Part shown: positions 23,066 through 33,946 of the stretch, piece after piece
Position numbering within the stretch: position 1 is the first letter of the stretch
How the letters are laid out: the number at the start of each line of letters is the position of its first letter
NCBI GenBank assembly: GCA_030248215.1
Contig: JASANG010002125.1
Coordinates: 186,001-250,000 of the forward strand
Length of the DNA stretch: 64,000 nt
Source of the DNA: Enoplolaimus lenunculus
Taxonomy: Eukaryota > Nematoda > Enoplea > Enoplida > Thoracostomopsidae
Reading direction: 5' to 3'
The notes under the pieces: model-generated
What the model was told of the DNA's origin: nothing
What the model saw: only the letters and a program-made list of their open reading frames with translations
Databases searched by the model: none
Made by a program: the position numbers and the translations under genes

Positions 23066-23456
23066 TAAAACTTCAAAGTAAGCCGCCAAAAATCAACGAT
23101 AGAGGATGGTTAACTGAGGGAAAAACCTAAATTCGACCGGTGAAATTAATACCTACGCTGCTTTTAAATCAAAAAAGCGCCGCTGAAATAATTAAAAACT
23201 AAAAATTTCTCCAGCGATAACACAAAAACAGCCACATTTGACGTACTTACTCCGTATGATGTTGAAAAGTAATTCAAATATCAAAATAGTTGGCTTTGTA
23301 GTAGACGGACGTCTATATTCGTCTTGGTAAAATATGATGCATTTCACATGAAATTGACTGCAACTTCTTGTTTTTGTCTGCTGAAAAATATTCGAATCTT
23401 TATGCTAACACAACTAAGTTTTCAGTAAGGAGTGTCAGGCAGCTTACAATCTTAAA

Positions 23457-23840
23457 TACTGTAGGAACCCGAATAAGAGGGGGGTAATAAGAGGTGTCTC
23501 CATTTTGAGTCCCAATGAATCGAAGTCCGTATTCATAATAAGAGTCCGTAAGCGGATAGAGTCGTTGAACCTTAATTAGAGTTCATGAACGTCAATAAAT
23601 TGTAGCGCAAAAATAACTCCAGGACCAAATAATTTTAATTCCAAAACTTTAAAGCGTACTTAAATTTTGAAAGCACATTCCTAAGTATAACCTTGCATTA
23701 TGCAGTACTGGATACGTATCAGTAACGAAGGGTGATGGAGCAGGGGTTAAAAATACATAGCAGTCCGCAAATAACAGGGGGGTACCCTCTGGAGAGGCCA
23801 AATAAATATCAGCCCCCCTCTTATTCGCGTCATTACAGTA
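23457..23840. mobile_element. CGAATAAGAG-family element, full copy with inverted ends
   Basis: The left end TACTGTAGGAACCCGAATAAG matches the complement of the right end, TACTGTAATGACGCGAATAAG, followed on both sides by AGGGGGG. It contains the GAGTCCGTA and ATAACCTTGCATTAT blocks seen in the other copies. This copy defines the family boundaries. Confidence 0.75.
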
Positions 23841-24192
23841 CGCAAAGTTACAGGCTTTATAATTAATTAACCATCTTCTAAAGTTAAAAAATAGTTCGCT
23901 GATTCTTCAACATTTCCTAGTTTACTTTATAGTCAATGTCTGTCTACGCCCTTATATAGCTTGGGCAACGGTTGGCTGACAGACGGACTTCGTGTGGTTA
24001 TGAGACCGTTCATTGCTATATTATTCATAAGAAGGCATTGGATTTACGCTAAAACCTGCATTTTAGGCAATGTAACCCTTGTTTAACGCTGTATAATTGA
24101 AAGTTTGGCATATTCCTAAACCAAGCCCTTGCCTAAGAATTGAAAAAAGGTGTAAAAATGGCTTAAGTTTAAGCCTAATTGTTAAAAAAGTG

Positions 24193-24383
24193 GGCTAACA
24201 TAAAGAACAGGGGTGGAACAGTATTATAAGCACATTCTTACGCCTAAGCCTAAGCCTAAGGCTAAGCGTAACAATGAGCAGATTACTAAGCCTAAGCCTA
24301 AGCCAAGAAAAAAATAGTCTAAAGCTTAAGCTTACTCTTTTCTAGTCCCCAAGAAAAACGTTCCGCCTCTGATGTTTAGGGCC
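24193..24383 (-). mobile_element. TTAGGC-bearing hAT-like MITE, subfamily A, perfect target duplication
   Basis: Bounded by AAAAAGTG on both sides (24185-24192 and 24384-24391). Termini GGCTAACATAAAGAACAGG and CCGCCTCTGATGTTTAGGGCC. Two hexamer blocks are separated by GTAACAATGAGCAGATTAC. Confidence 0.85.
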
Positions 24384-24391
24384 AAAAAGTG

Positions 24392-24505
24392 TAACAGTAG
24401 CCTAAGCGTTAAAGCCTGAGCAAAAAACGTAGTGTAAAATGCAAGTGTACTGTTTGCTGCAGTTCCACCAGAAAGCTGTACGGTTCTAAAAGTAATCATA
24501 GGTCC
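24392..24505 (-). mobile_element. Fragment of a TTAGGC-bearing MITE, subfamily B
   Basis: GTAACAGTAGCCTAAGCGTT, AAAAAACGTAGTGTAAAATG and CCACCAGAAAG are subfamily B landmarks. The copy is deleted internally and abuts the element at 24193-24383. Confidence 0.5.
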
Positions 24506-24888
24506 AAATCTTTCGATTTCATACAGAAATATCCAAAATATATACTCAGTATGTGATATCCTATACTTTTCTGCTATTGGTCGTAATTTATATATGATAT
24601 GTTACACAGCCTATAATCGCAGCAGCTTAATACAGCCAGGACAAGCTTTTGCTTCAGACTTGGTTACTGTCAATTTGATGGCTGCAGAACCTGCTCACAC
24701 TGCTACAATAACTGCAGCCAAAATTGCAATCAATACATAACCAAGCAGTTCTTACATCAGTTGCAATGCAACTTTACCATTACTACATGTTTAATACAAA
24801 ATAGCAAAATATTTAAATAAAAGCAATTAAAATCTTGTACTTAAATCGTATATGCAAGTTTTTGCAGCAACAACTACAACGGTACATT

Positions 24889-25083
24889 GGCCAATGTATA
24901 AAACAGGGCCGTAACAGTAGTATAAACATATTGCTAAGCCAAAGCCTAAGCCTAAGCGTATGAGCTTCCATATCTTAGCCTAAGTCTAAACCCAACCCTA
25001 AGCAAAACAATTAGTCTAATGCTTAAGCTTACTCTATTGTAGTGCCGCAGAAAACCGTTCCGTCTTGTCACTTTATATGGATC
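24889..25083 (-). mobile_element. TTAGGC-bearing hAT-like MITE, subfamily A
   Basis: Termini GGCCAATGTATAAAACAGGG and CGTCTTGTCACTTTATATGGATC. Flanks GGTACATT and GGTGTATT are an imperfect 8-bp duplication. Confidence 0.75.
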
Positions 25084-25427
25084 GGTGTATTTTGAACATA
25101 CTTTAATTCGAATAAGTAGTCTGATGCCAATGGGACAAATAAAGACAATTCAAATTTTTGTTTTTCACACGATGTACTCATGGAATAATTAATTCATACA
25201 CGCGAACCTTTACTTTTGGAACATTTGCCTGTTTTCGGAAGTTACTTTTGTTGTTGCTGTCTTGTTTACAAGTTCTCGACGATGTATAAAATAAACAAAA
25301 CTCAGGTATATCCTACAATTTGAGAGTAGGTTGCAAGCGTAAACACGGCCTACTTTGAAATATAGCGGTTCACATGAAACTTTCACATAGAAAACGTCTA
25401 AACAAACGCACGTACGCTAGTCAACAC

Positions 25428-25593
25428 CGTTCCGCGGCCAGAGGGTGGCCGGGGTGGTGCCTCACGCCGCCTTCAAGAGAATTTAGGCCGTCTGAGAAAA
25501 TTTTCAAGCTTGTTTGTAAACTCATCGAAAACCCTTGTATACCCCTCTTGAAAATGGTTTAGCCTCCATAGCAGTGTGACCTGGCTACGGGCC
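25428..25593. mobile_element. GTAGCC/GGCTAC-type MITE
   Basis: Right end GACCTGGCTACGGGCC is clear; the left end is diverged (GCGGCCAGAGGGTGGCC). The interior has TGAGAAAATTTTCAAGCTTG and GAAAACCCTTGTATACCCC. Confidence 0.6.
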
Positions 25594-26055
25594 TACTCAG
25601 CACGTGACATCAAGCTGGTGTAAAAATGTTAACTTTTGCACGGTTTAACGCTTTGGCACCACGTCAACACAGCCGTAACCTGCTCAACATGATTTAGCGT
25701 TAGTTGACAAGCGAGGCTAAAACTTTTCAGGGGGGAATGAACGCTTCTTGCTCCCTTAGCTATGGATCGAAGACACACAACAGTATAGTGCAATTTATAT
25801 ACGGTGTGGCACTGGACTACCAAACTTGCGATAATAAATGAAAGATATTGAAATGAAGCACATAAAACCAAAAATCTGCTCAGGTAAACGGTTCAGGGGT
25901 GTGAGCAAGGGGGATATATCCCCATATCGAAATTATGTACTAGAGACATAAGAAAAAACGCAAGTTCATCTACGTTCAGAACAGCCTTTTGAATGCGAGA
26001 AGTCAAAAAAATTACACGACGTTATACTATTCCAAATTAAAATCCTGGCTACGCC

Positions 26056-26223
26056 GGGGCCGTAGCCAAGGAGAGGGCCAGGGGGTGCTCAGCCACCTCC
26101 CTGGATATTTTAACCCCCTCCCGTTGAAAGTTTTCAACCTTGCTTGTCAATCATTGAAAACCCTTGAATGCCCTCCTGAAAAATGATTAGCCGCTCTAGC
26201 AAGGTGAGCTGGCTACGAGCCTG
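26056..26223. mobile_element. GTAGCC/GGCTAC-type MITE
   Basis: Left end GGGGCCGTAGCCAAGGAGAG, right end GGTGAGCTGGCTACGAGCC, with GTTGAAAGTTTTCAACCTTG and GAAAACCCTTGAATGCCC between. Confidence 0.75.
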
Positions 26224-28039
26224 GGCTACTCGCATGAAAAATTCATCGTTGCTAGCCGCGGTAGACGCTGCCCACTAGCGTCCTCCCAGTTGCGCTGGTG
26301 GCTGGCACGTACATACCGGTCTAAAAGTGTATACCGGAAACCGAAAATACAAAGCTAAAAACACTCCAGGTGGTCAGTATCACACTGGCACTTTATCGAA
26401 CCAGTATCATGGCAAACAAATATAAAATTTCTGATACATGGGCACCCATGGAATATTGTGTAAGCCTATTCAAGTCTGGTCCGGTAGAAATAAATCTTAA
26501 CCCAGCTGCAGCAGTTGTAAATTTCCAAATTAATAAACTCAGTTTATCTTATAGCTGAATAAAAAGCAGTCTACGTAACGCAAGCGAGTGCACCCGAATA
26601 CCCATGCATATGCCGACATCGACGGTAAAGATACTTGTGTTGTTTTGAGCAACACAAAACCAACCCTTAACGGGGTTTAAATTTCAAAAGTTATTTTTCT
26701 ACCGGAAAATGAATGAGTTTCGAAAGCAAACACGGCAAAGATATTTAGTAGAACCAAGGGCGTAGCCATGAAGATTCCAATTTAGTAAGGTTGCTGAGAG
26801 CGAGTGTAGCTAGCGAAAAATATTTTGACTTCTTGGAACCAACATGGCTATATGCTAAGCTTGCAAATGTGCCTTTTTCTCGTCGCTGAATTTTGGAGAC
26901 ATAACTTTATCGACCCTACGCCTATTTTGTCCACATTCCTGAAACGCTAAATTATACTTGTTTCTTAATCGTTTTAACTGCGTTGCGGTCTGTGAACACT
27001 TATTGGAAGTGTTTTCAACAGATAAACCTTACTACGGAACTAGTGAAATTTAAATTTTTCACAAAATAATCTGCAAAATCTGCAGCTACAGGCTGCCATT
27101 TAAAAGTTTCAGATTATGAAGCAAAAATCTTCAAGCCCTACTTTACTTGAACAAAGAAGTAGAAATTTTTAGTAGAAGTTTCCAACGGGGACTTCAATTG
27201 GGATTTTGAGCCAGTCTATGTCAGTAATACCAAGAGTGCGTAATACAAGAGTTTGCAACTCTTGGGGCTCCGCGTGGCGTGTCGGGTACGTTATTTTCTA
27301 TACAGAATATACTCAGTTGCATATTCTAGTTGAAGTATCAACCACTATTGGCAATATCAACCTGGGGAACATTTAGGCAGTTCAGAGAACTTGTACACTT
27401 TCCCATCGTATTTTAGTCCATAGGGTTATACTAAGACTTAAGATTAGGTCTAGTTGAGCGAATTCAAGGTTTATCTACGTACCATTAGCATCTAATCTTA
27501 GGCTTATACTTAGCCTTAGAAATAGGCTTCGTTGTAGCTATGTTATTAAAGCGTTTAAAGCAAAATGCTTTTAAAACAATTAAAATGACAAATTGCCAAT
27601 CGACACTAAACTACAACGTTCGTCGATACTCGCGCTACGCATTCTATGATGCGATTCAGCACGTGAATACCGTTTCCGCTTTTACGACGTTGACCAAGAA
27701 GAATATTGATTTGTCAGGAAGTGGCCAATATTATGCAATTGCAAAAAAACTGACTTTCTACTGCGACGCATATCTGCTGAGCTGTACGAGATACAATTAT
27801 ATAGTGACAGTTTATAAATTGCGGTTCGCTGCAGTAGATTGTATTGGCGCATAATTACTTTATTTTTCATGCCATTGGGCAAAAAAACAACAATGTTTGC
27901 TGGAAATTTTAGTTGCAAGTTTAGCAACGTCTTCAAATTTGTCACTTCCATGTCGAAATAGAAAAAATGCTGAAATATTCATACACTTTATTTTATACAT
28001 TTGAGCAAACCGTCGTACATCAAAGGATTGACCGCTGAA
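26224..28039. other. Intergenic DNA, no gene recognised
   Basis: About 1.8 kb without a recognisable gene or repeat family. The open frames at 26370-26558 and 27540-27854 have no domain or splice support. Confidence 0.5.
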
Positions 28040-28210
28040 GCCCGACGCCAGCTCGCCTTGCCAGCGGGGGGCTAAAATTTTTTCAGGAATGGCATTCAAG
28101 GATTTTCAATAACTTACAAGCATGGTTGAAAATTTTCTAGGGGAGTCAAAGATTTTTCAGGGGAAACTGGCCTCGCGCCTCCCCCCTGGGCACCCTCTTG
28201 GCTACGGGCC
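28040..28210. mobile_element. GTAGCC/GGCTAC-type MITE
   Basis: Left end GCCCGACGCCAGCTCGCCTTGC, right end CCCTCTTGGCTACGGGCC, with full family landmarks including GGCATTCAAGGATTTTCA and GTTGAAAATTTTCTAGGG. Confidence 0.75.
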
Positions 28211-28295
28211 CATGGCCGGTCCGCAGTACGATCAGTTGGGACAAACTGTCACCCTAGTTGTTCAAAACTTGACCTATTATAAAGATTTCGGTTAG

Positions 28296-28460
28296 CTAAA
28301 GATCAGGGGCGGAATGTTTTTGTGTGGGACTAGAATAGAGTAAGCTTAAGCCTTAGACTAATTTTTTGTTTACGCTTAGGCTTACATATAACATCATTCA
28401 TACGCCTAGGCTGCACACTTACGCTTAGGAATATGATTGTACTACTGATACGACCGTGTT
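28296..28460 (+). mobile_element. TTAGGC-bearing hAT-like MITE, subfamily A, diverged
   Basis: AAAGATCAGGGGCGGAATG, ATAGAGTAAGCTTAAGCC, ACTAATTTTTTG and ATTGTACTACTGATACGACC are family landmarks. The terminal GGCC is lost on both sides. Confidence 0.65.
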
Positions 28461-29240
28461 TTGCAGAATTTCAAACCGAAAATTTCATACAAAACTACAA
28501 GTTGTTTTAAGCACAAGTCAGTTGATATTAGCCTCTTTATGACTGTGTATTTCTTATAAATCTCTTTGCGACCAAAGTTTAAGTGTAAATTATTTATCGA
28601 GTTTTTAGAACCGCAAACTATAGAACAAACCGCTGGTTGTTTAAAACCAAATACACAAAATACGGTTTTGTTAGTGATGTGATGTCTTGCTCCTTTTATG
28701 CGCCGGGTACAATGTGCTGAATTTAGACATAAAATGCCATTCTGATGTTTTTTGTCTTGATTTTCAACCGGTCCCTGGGACAAGTAACTTATAACCTTAA
28801 ATATTTCAATATAAGTCCGAACTGTACAATAGTTAAAATTTTCATTCATTTGATGTTGCTAAAAAATTCAAACTAAATTCCGCGTCGAACTCTAGTTTGC
28901 CAATAAATTTCAAGGTTTGTCTGTCCACCCGATGTCATATCCTGATTTTAACGTTAATGTCGAATCGACAGCATGCGACAAATCGTGACCAACCTGCCCC
29001 GGTTATAACGTGAACCATTCCACATGAAGTATTCCCTATAACGCATCAATTATGGAATGCAGTTTGTACAGCAATTAGCGAAATATAACAGGGGGTTCAT
29101 ACAGTACAGTTTGTTACTGCTGCATATATAATCCGTGGTCACTAAAAAGGTCAACACGATATGATTTTATTACAAATTTGCATTCAAAATATAAAACCAC
29201 ACTGAAGATTGTGAACGTGACAATTGGTGCAGTATAAAGC
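28461..29240. other. Intergenic DNA, no gene recognised
   Basis: A 135-codon minus-strand open frame spans 28849-28442. It has no recognisable domain and overlaps the end of a transposon, so I do not call it a gene. Confidence 0.45.
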
Positions 29241-29511
29241 TTAACCCCTTCTGACATTGAGTTGCCTAAAAGCAACTCAGCGCAGTGTATATACGTTAAA
29301 TAATATATATCGCACCGTGTTTAACAATTGCAACACGTATACATAGTACTAATTCACCACAAGACGTGCGAGCCCCCTTGGGCTCGAATGTCGAGCTCCT
29401 ATAGCTGAGTGGTGATGGTATACGCCTCCCACTCCAGTCACTGGAGTTCGAATCCTAGCACAAAAGTATGTCTCAGGGGAAATAGAAAATATTCATGTGA
29501 GAAAGGGTTAA
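29241..29511 (+). mobile_element. TTAA-flanked MITE carrying a tRNA-like promoter, copy 1
   Basis: Bounded by TTAA at 29241-29244 and 29508-29511. Inverted ends are TTAACCCCTTCTGACATTG on the left and, as the complement of the right, TTAACCCTTTCTCACATG. The TTAA target suggests a piggyBac-like mechanism. Inside, 29400-29461 resembles a tRNA: an A-box-like TAGCTGAGTGGTGATGG and a B box GAGTTCGAATCCT with normal spacing. The copy at 62711-62981 has the same length and is nearly identical, so the family moved recently. Confidence 0.8.
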
Positions 29512-29553
29512 TGAAAATCTACAATTGACTTGCTTAAAGGGTTAAGAATATTT

Positions 29554-29736
29554 GCCAATGTTAGTTTCAGGGCCATAACATTAGATTAAGGGTATTCCTA
29601 TGCCTAAACCTAAATAGCCTAACCATCGAAAATAAGTGTATTTCGAAGCGTAAGCCTAAACAAAAAGAAGTTTAGAAAAGACTACTGTTTTACAGATCCA
29701 TCAGAAACCGGAACAGCGCTAAAAGTAACACGGGCC
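29554..29736 (-). mobile_element. TTAGGC-bearing hAT-like MITE, subfamily B, diverged
   Basis: GCCAATGTTAGTTTCAGGGCC on the left and CTAAAAGTAACACGGGCC on the right, with degraded hexamers and a GAAAATAAGTGTATTTCG spacer between. No clean target duplication. Confidence 0.65.
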
Positions 29737-31507
29737 AAAACGGATGCCAACATTATTTATCGCGAGAAGTTGAAATTGTCCAGTCTTCTAACCAAATAGT
29801 GAGTAAATATGTCCAAGGAACATTTTTGACATACTTAAACTGGCATAATCGTGTAGGTTCTACGTTAAACTATATATATTTTAGGAACATAAATATTGCC
29901 TTTTGCTTACATGAACACCAGCATTGTTCCGGTCTCTTTTCGCCATAAGAGTTCGCGACAGCTTTTGCTCGAACGCAACGTAGATCTTGGCCAAAATCAC
30001 GTCTTACAACACTGGAGAAACCAAGAAAAATTTAGCATTTCAGGCTCAAATTTGTGGATTAGATTTTTCCTAATATTAATGTTTAGATCGTATCGCAAGA
30101 AATCACAGGCTGATCGAAATTACTTTCAAGTTGACCTTTCAGAGAAAGTCAGAAGATAACGCAATATTCACAGTAAAAACTTTTTAAGCCGCTGTCTGGA
30201 ATACTAGACAGCGTAAAATCAATGTTAACGAGTGTCAATTTTAAATCTGATCTCTTGGGTAATCCTACAGTATCGTCTACATGTTTCAGTAGCGTCTACC
30301 CTGCCGTAATACATGTCACAAGACATTTCGAGACACGTGTTACTGCAGGGTAGAGGCAGACCCTTGAATGAGGTTGTCATGCTGAGGCAAAACAATTTTA
30401 GGAGAGATGTTGTTAATTTCGCAAGAGCTTACATGCGAGGTTAAACTCATCTTGAGGGCTGCGGAGCCTACCGCTGTCCTTACCATCTTTTACCTAACGG
30501 CCTGGTTAGGGTTGTTTGACTTGTTACAGCGTACAAGTATGCATTAGCGGATCCAAAGGAGGGGGGGCGTACGCACCCCCCGTCAGAAATTTTTTGTGTT
30601 AAAATGGTAAGGTCAGGTCCCTGCTGCTACAATTGTTGCCCACAGAAAATTGTTTTGTAAAAAACACAACTTTTACAACTTTTCCCGCAGAATTTGTTTT
30701 GTGATAAAATGATGACGTCTCTACCTGACTATTTTTCGCCGTCATAAAATTTTTTGGTGATAAAATGATACGGTTTCTATCGTACAATTTTTTCGTTTCA
30801 TAACATTTGCTTGCTCGCCGCCTGCCGTCAAAAATTTCTGGATCCGCTTCAGCAAGCATGCGACGTTTAAACATCAAACATCAGAACATTAAATAATTAC
30901 AAATAATTATAAAACTATATATGATACATTTAAAAGTTCAAAATAATAGCTATGTCAATATTAGTTGCGGTTTGAAACCCGCACAGTCTCAAGTAACCCC
31001 AAAAGAGAGGAATATGTTTAAATTTTTATAGTCAGACTGAAGGAATACAACATATATAGCAACAGTTAATTGTATAAGCCGAAAAATAGTTTTCAAGATT
31101 GTTTATTCCGAGATGATTTGTTTTTAAAATTAGCCAATTTTATTCAAATGCCGGCTCGCGAAAAGGCCAGCTGAAAAACTGGTGGTTCAAGGTTTTGACT
31201 GACATTTTTAGATTTGAGATAAATCGGTAATGTTTTATGCGAAAATGGGTTCAAATCGAAGTTCAGCGCAAAGGCTTACAACAAAATTAATTTTGTACTT
31301 GCGCCTATGTGGATTGTTTTAATTAGCGAAGCCTAATTTAAGCCAAAATTATGCATTTAATAGCAAGATGCCACATGCACTTGACAATAAAACAAATTGC
31401 AGTCACAGAATCACACAAGTATTAGTTTGCACAATACTGTATAGTTAAAATGTGAATTTTGTGTATATAGAAATGCTGAATTTAGATGATGTGTGACGAC
31501 ATATTTT
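29737..31507. other. Intergenic DNA, no gene recognised
   Basis: Besides the GGATCC-ended element at 30545-30851, I see no coding sequence. The open frame at 29896-30159 has no recognisable domain. Confidence 0.5.
30545..30851. repeat. GCGGATCC-ended repeat, copy 1
   Basis: Inverted ends AGCGGATCCAAAGG and, as the complement of the right, AGCGGATCCAGAAAT. The interior repeats AATTTTTTGT and GATAAAATGA blocks. A relative with the same type of ends lies at 59946-60322, and a fragment of similar wording lies near 50150-50205. Confidence 0.55.
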
Positions 31508-31667
31508 GGCCCATGTAAAGATCAGGAACGGAACGTTTTTCTGCGGAACTGCAATGGAATAACTTCAATCTTTACAACTGATTTTTTGCTTACGATACTT
31601 AGACTTAGGTTTAGGCGTTTAGATACGGTTATTCTACAGTTTTACGGCCGCGTTCTATACATTTGCC
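31508..31667 (+). mobile_element. TTAGGC-bearing hAT-like MITE just past the cyclase gene end
   Basis: Perfect 8-bp duplication CATATTTT (31500-31507 and 31668-31675). Termini GGCCCATGTAAAGATCAGG and GTTCTATACATTTGCC. It lies 114 bp past the stop codon of the minus-strand cyclase gene, so it may fall inside that gene's 3' untranslated region. Hexamers are few and diverged. Confidence 0.8.
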
Positions 31668-31780
31668 CATATTTTTCAAAATATCTACTCAGCAACGCGA
31701 AACGCGACGCAAAGACCAATCACCAACGGACAATAGTTGCCATACGATCGTCTTCCAATATTAAAACCAACTGCGATCGG

Positions 31781-33946
31781 TTACAAAATTGCGCAAGCGT
31801 CCGTTTGAACATCACCGCATAACAGATTTGACGTTCTGCCCCCTGACGATTCATCAGTGCCGCTGTCGACAATCACAGTAACTGTACCGTTTTGTGGTGC
31901 TGCCGATTGTACTGTTTGGCTCTCGTTTCCAGACCTGAACTTCCGAGGCTCTTCGTGAATCCATTTCGACGGGCTTTCAAATTGATCTGCGGACTGTTTT
32001 CGATTTGTTCCTGGCTGTTTTGTTGCTTCTTCTGTTGTTGTCAAATCTGGCTCACTTGATGATCGTAGCCGCTGACGGCGATGAACTTTTGCTATCGTTT
32101 CATCGTTTTCGTTGTTTTTGTTTTCTTTTATTAATTTATGATCTGCGACTGTTGTGTTTGCGTTTTTGCTATCGAACGTCAGCTTTGGCGTGACATCATC
32201 ACGTACAGACTTGTCTTGTTTGCTTGTTGTAGACATCGTGTCTCCTGGTATCTTTATGTCTCCCGGATTGGACCCCGGGTCTGTTGGTTTCTTCGCTTTT
32301 CGTTTCACCTTTTTCACTGGTTTTTTGCTACGAACTTGAAGCGTTTGTTTTCCACCGTCGGATATATCGCTTGCGTCAGATGCAGCTGAAGATTGTTGAG
32401 AATCGACCTGGCGTTGGGGTTTAGCGTCGTTCCGTGGCTGTGCGGGGATAACTTTGGCTACTTCGCTTGTCTGCCATTGACTAACACCTTTAGTTTTGCC
32501 AGATTCAGTACTATTTGATTGAGCCAGCCTTCCAATCGCAGCATTTACGATGCTTTCTTGTACTGAGCGAACAAATTGTTTCGTTTCAGAGGTAGGACTT
32601 GACGTTTTGCTTCCTTCTGCAGAGCCATCGTTGTTTGCCGTTGTCGGTACGTTTGATGATGTCCGAGCAGGTGGCACCTTTGATGTTGTTCGAGTAGGAA
32701 TTGAAATGTTTATATGCGGCATTCCATCGGTTGTTGACGCATTGCTGAGTTCACTGTTTGTTCGGCTTCCCACATCCGACTGATCTGATGAATGACTAAT
32801 CACTGAACTGGCGTCTGTATTACTGTCGGCTCCAGCTCTATCGGTGACTAAGTTAAGCTCTGCTGGCGTCCGATGCTTTTTTCGTTTAATCGTTGTTGAT
32901 ACTTTGACACGAATGCTGCCTTCGGTGGTCGAAACGGCCATTTTTTCGTCCAATTTTGACGACTTCTTATCGGATTTGGAGGATGAGCTGCTGCTGCCGC
33001 CGTACTTTTCGTACGCCATATTTGCGTTATGATCCGGAACGTCTAGTAAGCCGACACTACTGGATACAGCAAATGGTTCCAGACGCCTGTGGTATTTGTT
33101 CATTGTCGGCTTGTTTGATGATAGCTTGACGGCGGTTGGTTCTTTGATGATTGGAGGCACCAGTATAGGCGGAGCCGGTTTTGTTACAGTTTCGTTTGTG
33201 TCATCTTCGCGATTACCGACTGGTTCTCTTTGTCTCTCAGTGATCTGTTCGATGTCTGCTACTGGTTGCTTTCCATCTGACGCAGGTTTTGAACTTTCGC
33301 TTTCATTAGTTTGATCGTTTTGAGTAGTCAGAGATATTTCTGTAAGCTGTGATTTTTCTGCCACCAGTTCTGCTGGCTTTGTTTGTTTTGTTTTTTGATT
33401 TGATTTCACTTTTTCGCCGCTTGCTGTTGGTTGTGGCTTGAGCGCCGGCTTTAATTCATCTTTTGCTGAACTGATCGGCGCGTCTTTGATGTCCTCACCT
33501 GCTGTATCGCCGCTATTTTCTTTGGTCTGAGTCGCCGGAGTTGTTGTTGACGCCTGGTCGACTTCAGTTGGTTTGTTGTTGCTGTTCGCAAATGCCGATG
33601 GATGATTGGTTTTGAATCGAGATGCCGCGTTTGGCTGGACGTTTTGGTGATGTTTCGTGGTAAAATGTTCAAACGGTTTTTCAGGTTCTGTTCCGCTTTT
33701 AATTTGAATTTGTTTTTCGCCACTTTTTGCGATCGGAGACGGCGTTTCGGCGAATCTGGTGATCGCGTTTTGATTCGATTGTGCCAAACCAAGTGCGTTT
33801 GTGTCGGTGTTGCTTTTTGGTGCAGCGTTAGGAAAATACACAGTGGTTGCAGTGGGTGCATTTGGTGATGACGAGTGCATACCGTGATTATGACGTGATA
33901 AATCAAAAATACTCTCTGACGGCTGTGGTTCTTCATGCGCGAGCGT
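31781..33946 (-). CDS. Exon 14: last 721 residues, ending in CAIL
   Basis: Starts [19 protein letters not shown] after acceptor TTTCAG and is phase 0 with exon 13. Composition resembles exon 13 (Ser, Thr, Asn, Lys, Gln), supporting a single protein. Basic clusters are KRKKHR (near 32880) and [13 protein letters not shown] (near 32310). The last residues are [12 protein letters not shown] followed by TAA at 31783-31781. CAIL fits a CaaX prenylation box with Leu at the end, which favours geranylgeranyl transfer. A second Cys eight residues upstream could be palmitoylated. Mammalian sGC beta2 is known to end in a CaaX box, so the end fits the cyclase identity. Confidence 0.75.
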   Translation of the reverse strand, partial: TLAHEEPQPSESIFDLSRHNHGMHSSSPNAPTATTVYFPNAAPKSNTDTNALGLAQSNQNAITRFAETPSPIAKSGEKQIQIKSGTEPEKPFEHFTTKHHQNVQPNAASRFKTNHPSAFANSNNKPTEVDQASTTTPATQTKENSGDTAGEDIKDAPISSAKDELKPALKPQPTASGEKVKSNQKTKQTKPAELVAEKSQLTEISLTTQNDQTNESESSKPASDGKQPVADIEQITERQREPVGNREDDTNETVTKPAPPILVPPIIKEPTAVKLSSNKPTMNKYHRRLEPFAVSSSVGLLDVPDHNANMAYEKYGGSSSSSSKSDKKSSKLDEKMAVSTTEGSIRVKVSTTIKRKKHRTPAELNLVTDRAGADSNTDASSVISHSSDQSDVGSRTNSELSNASTTDGMPHINISIPTRTTSKVPPARTSSNVPTTANNDGSAEGSKTSSPTSETKQFVRSVQESIVNAAIGRLAQSNSTESGKTKGVSQWQTSEVAKVIPAQPRNDAKPQRQVDSQQSSAASDASDISDGGKQTLQVRSKKPVKKVKRKAKKPTDPGSNPGDIKIPGDTMSTTSKQDKSVRDDVTPKLTFDSKNANTTVADHKLIKENKNNENDETIAKVHRRQRLRSSSEPDLTTTEEATKQPGTNRKQSADQFESPSKWIHEEPRKFRSGNESQTVQSAAPQNGTVTVIVDSGTDESSGGRTSNLLCGDVQTDACAIL

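Noticed and set aside
25374-26186. Open frames at 25374-25562 and 25989-26186 with shared RP/NPLP-type peptides (also 8193-8375)
   Set aside because: They are translations of the GTAGCC/GGCTAC MITE family.
28442-28849. 135-codon minus-strand open frame as a gene
   Set aside because: No recognisable domain or splice context, and its end overlaps a transposon.
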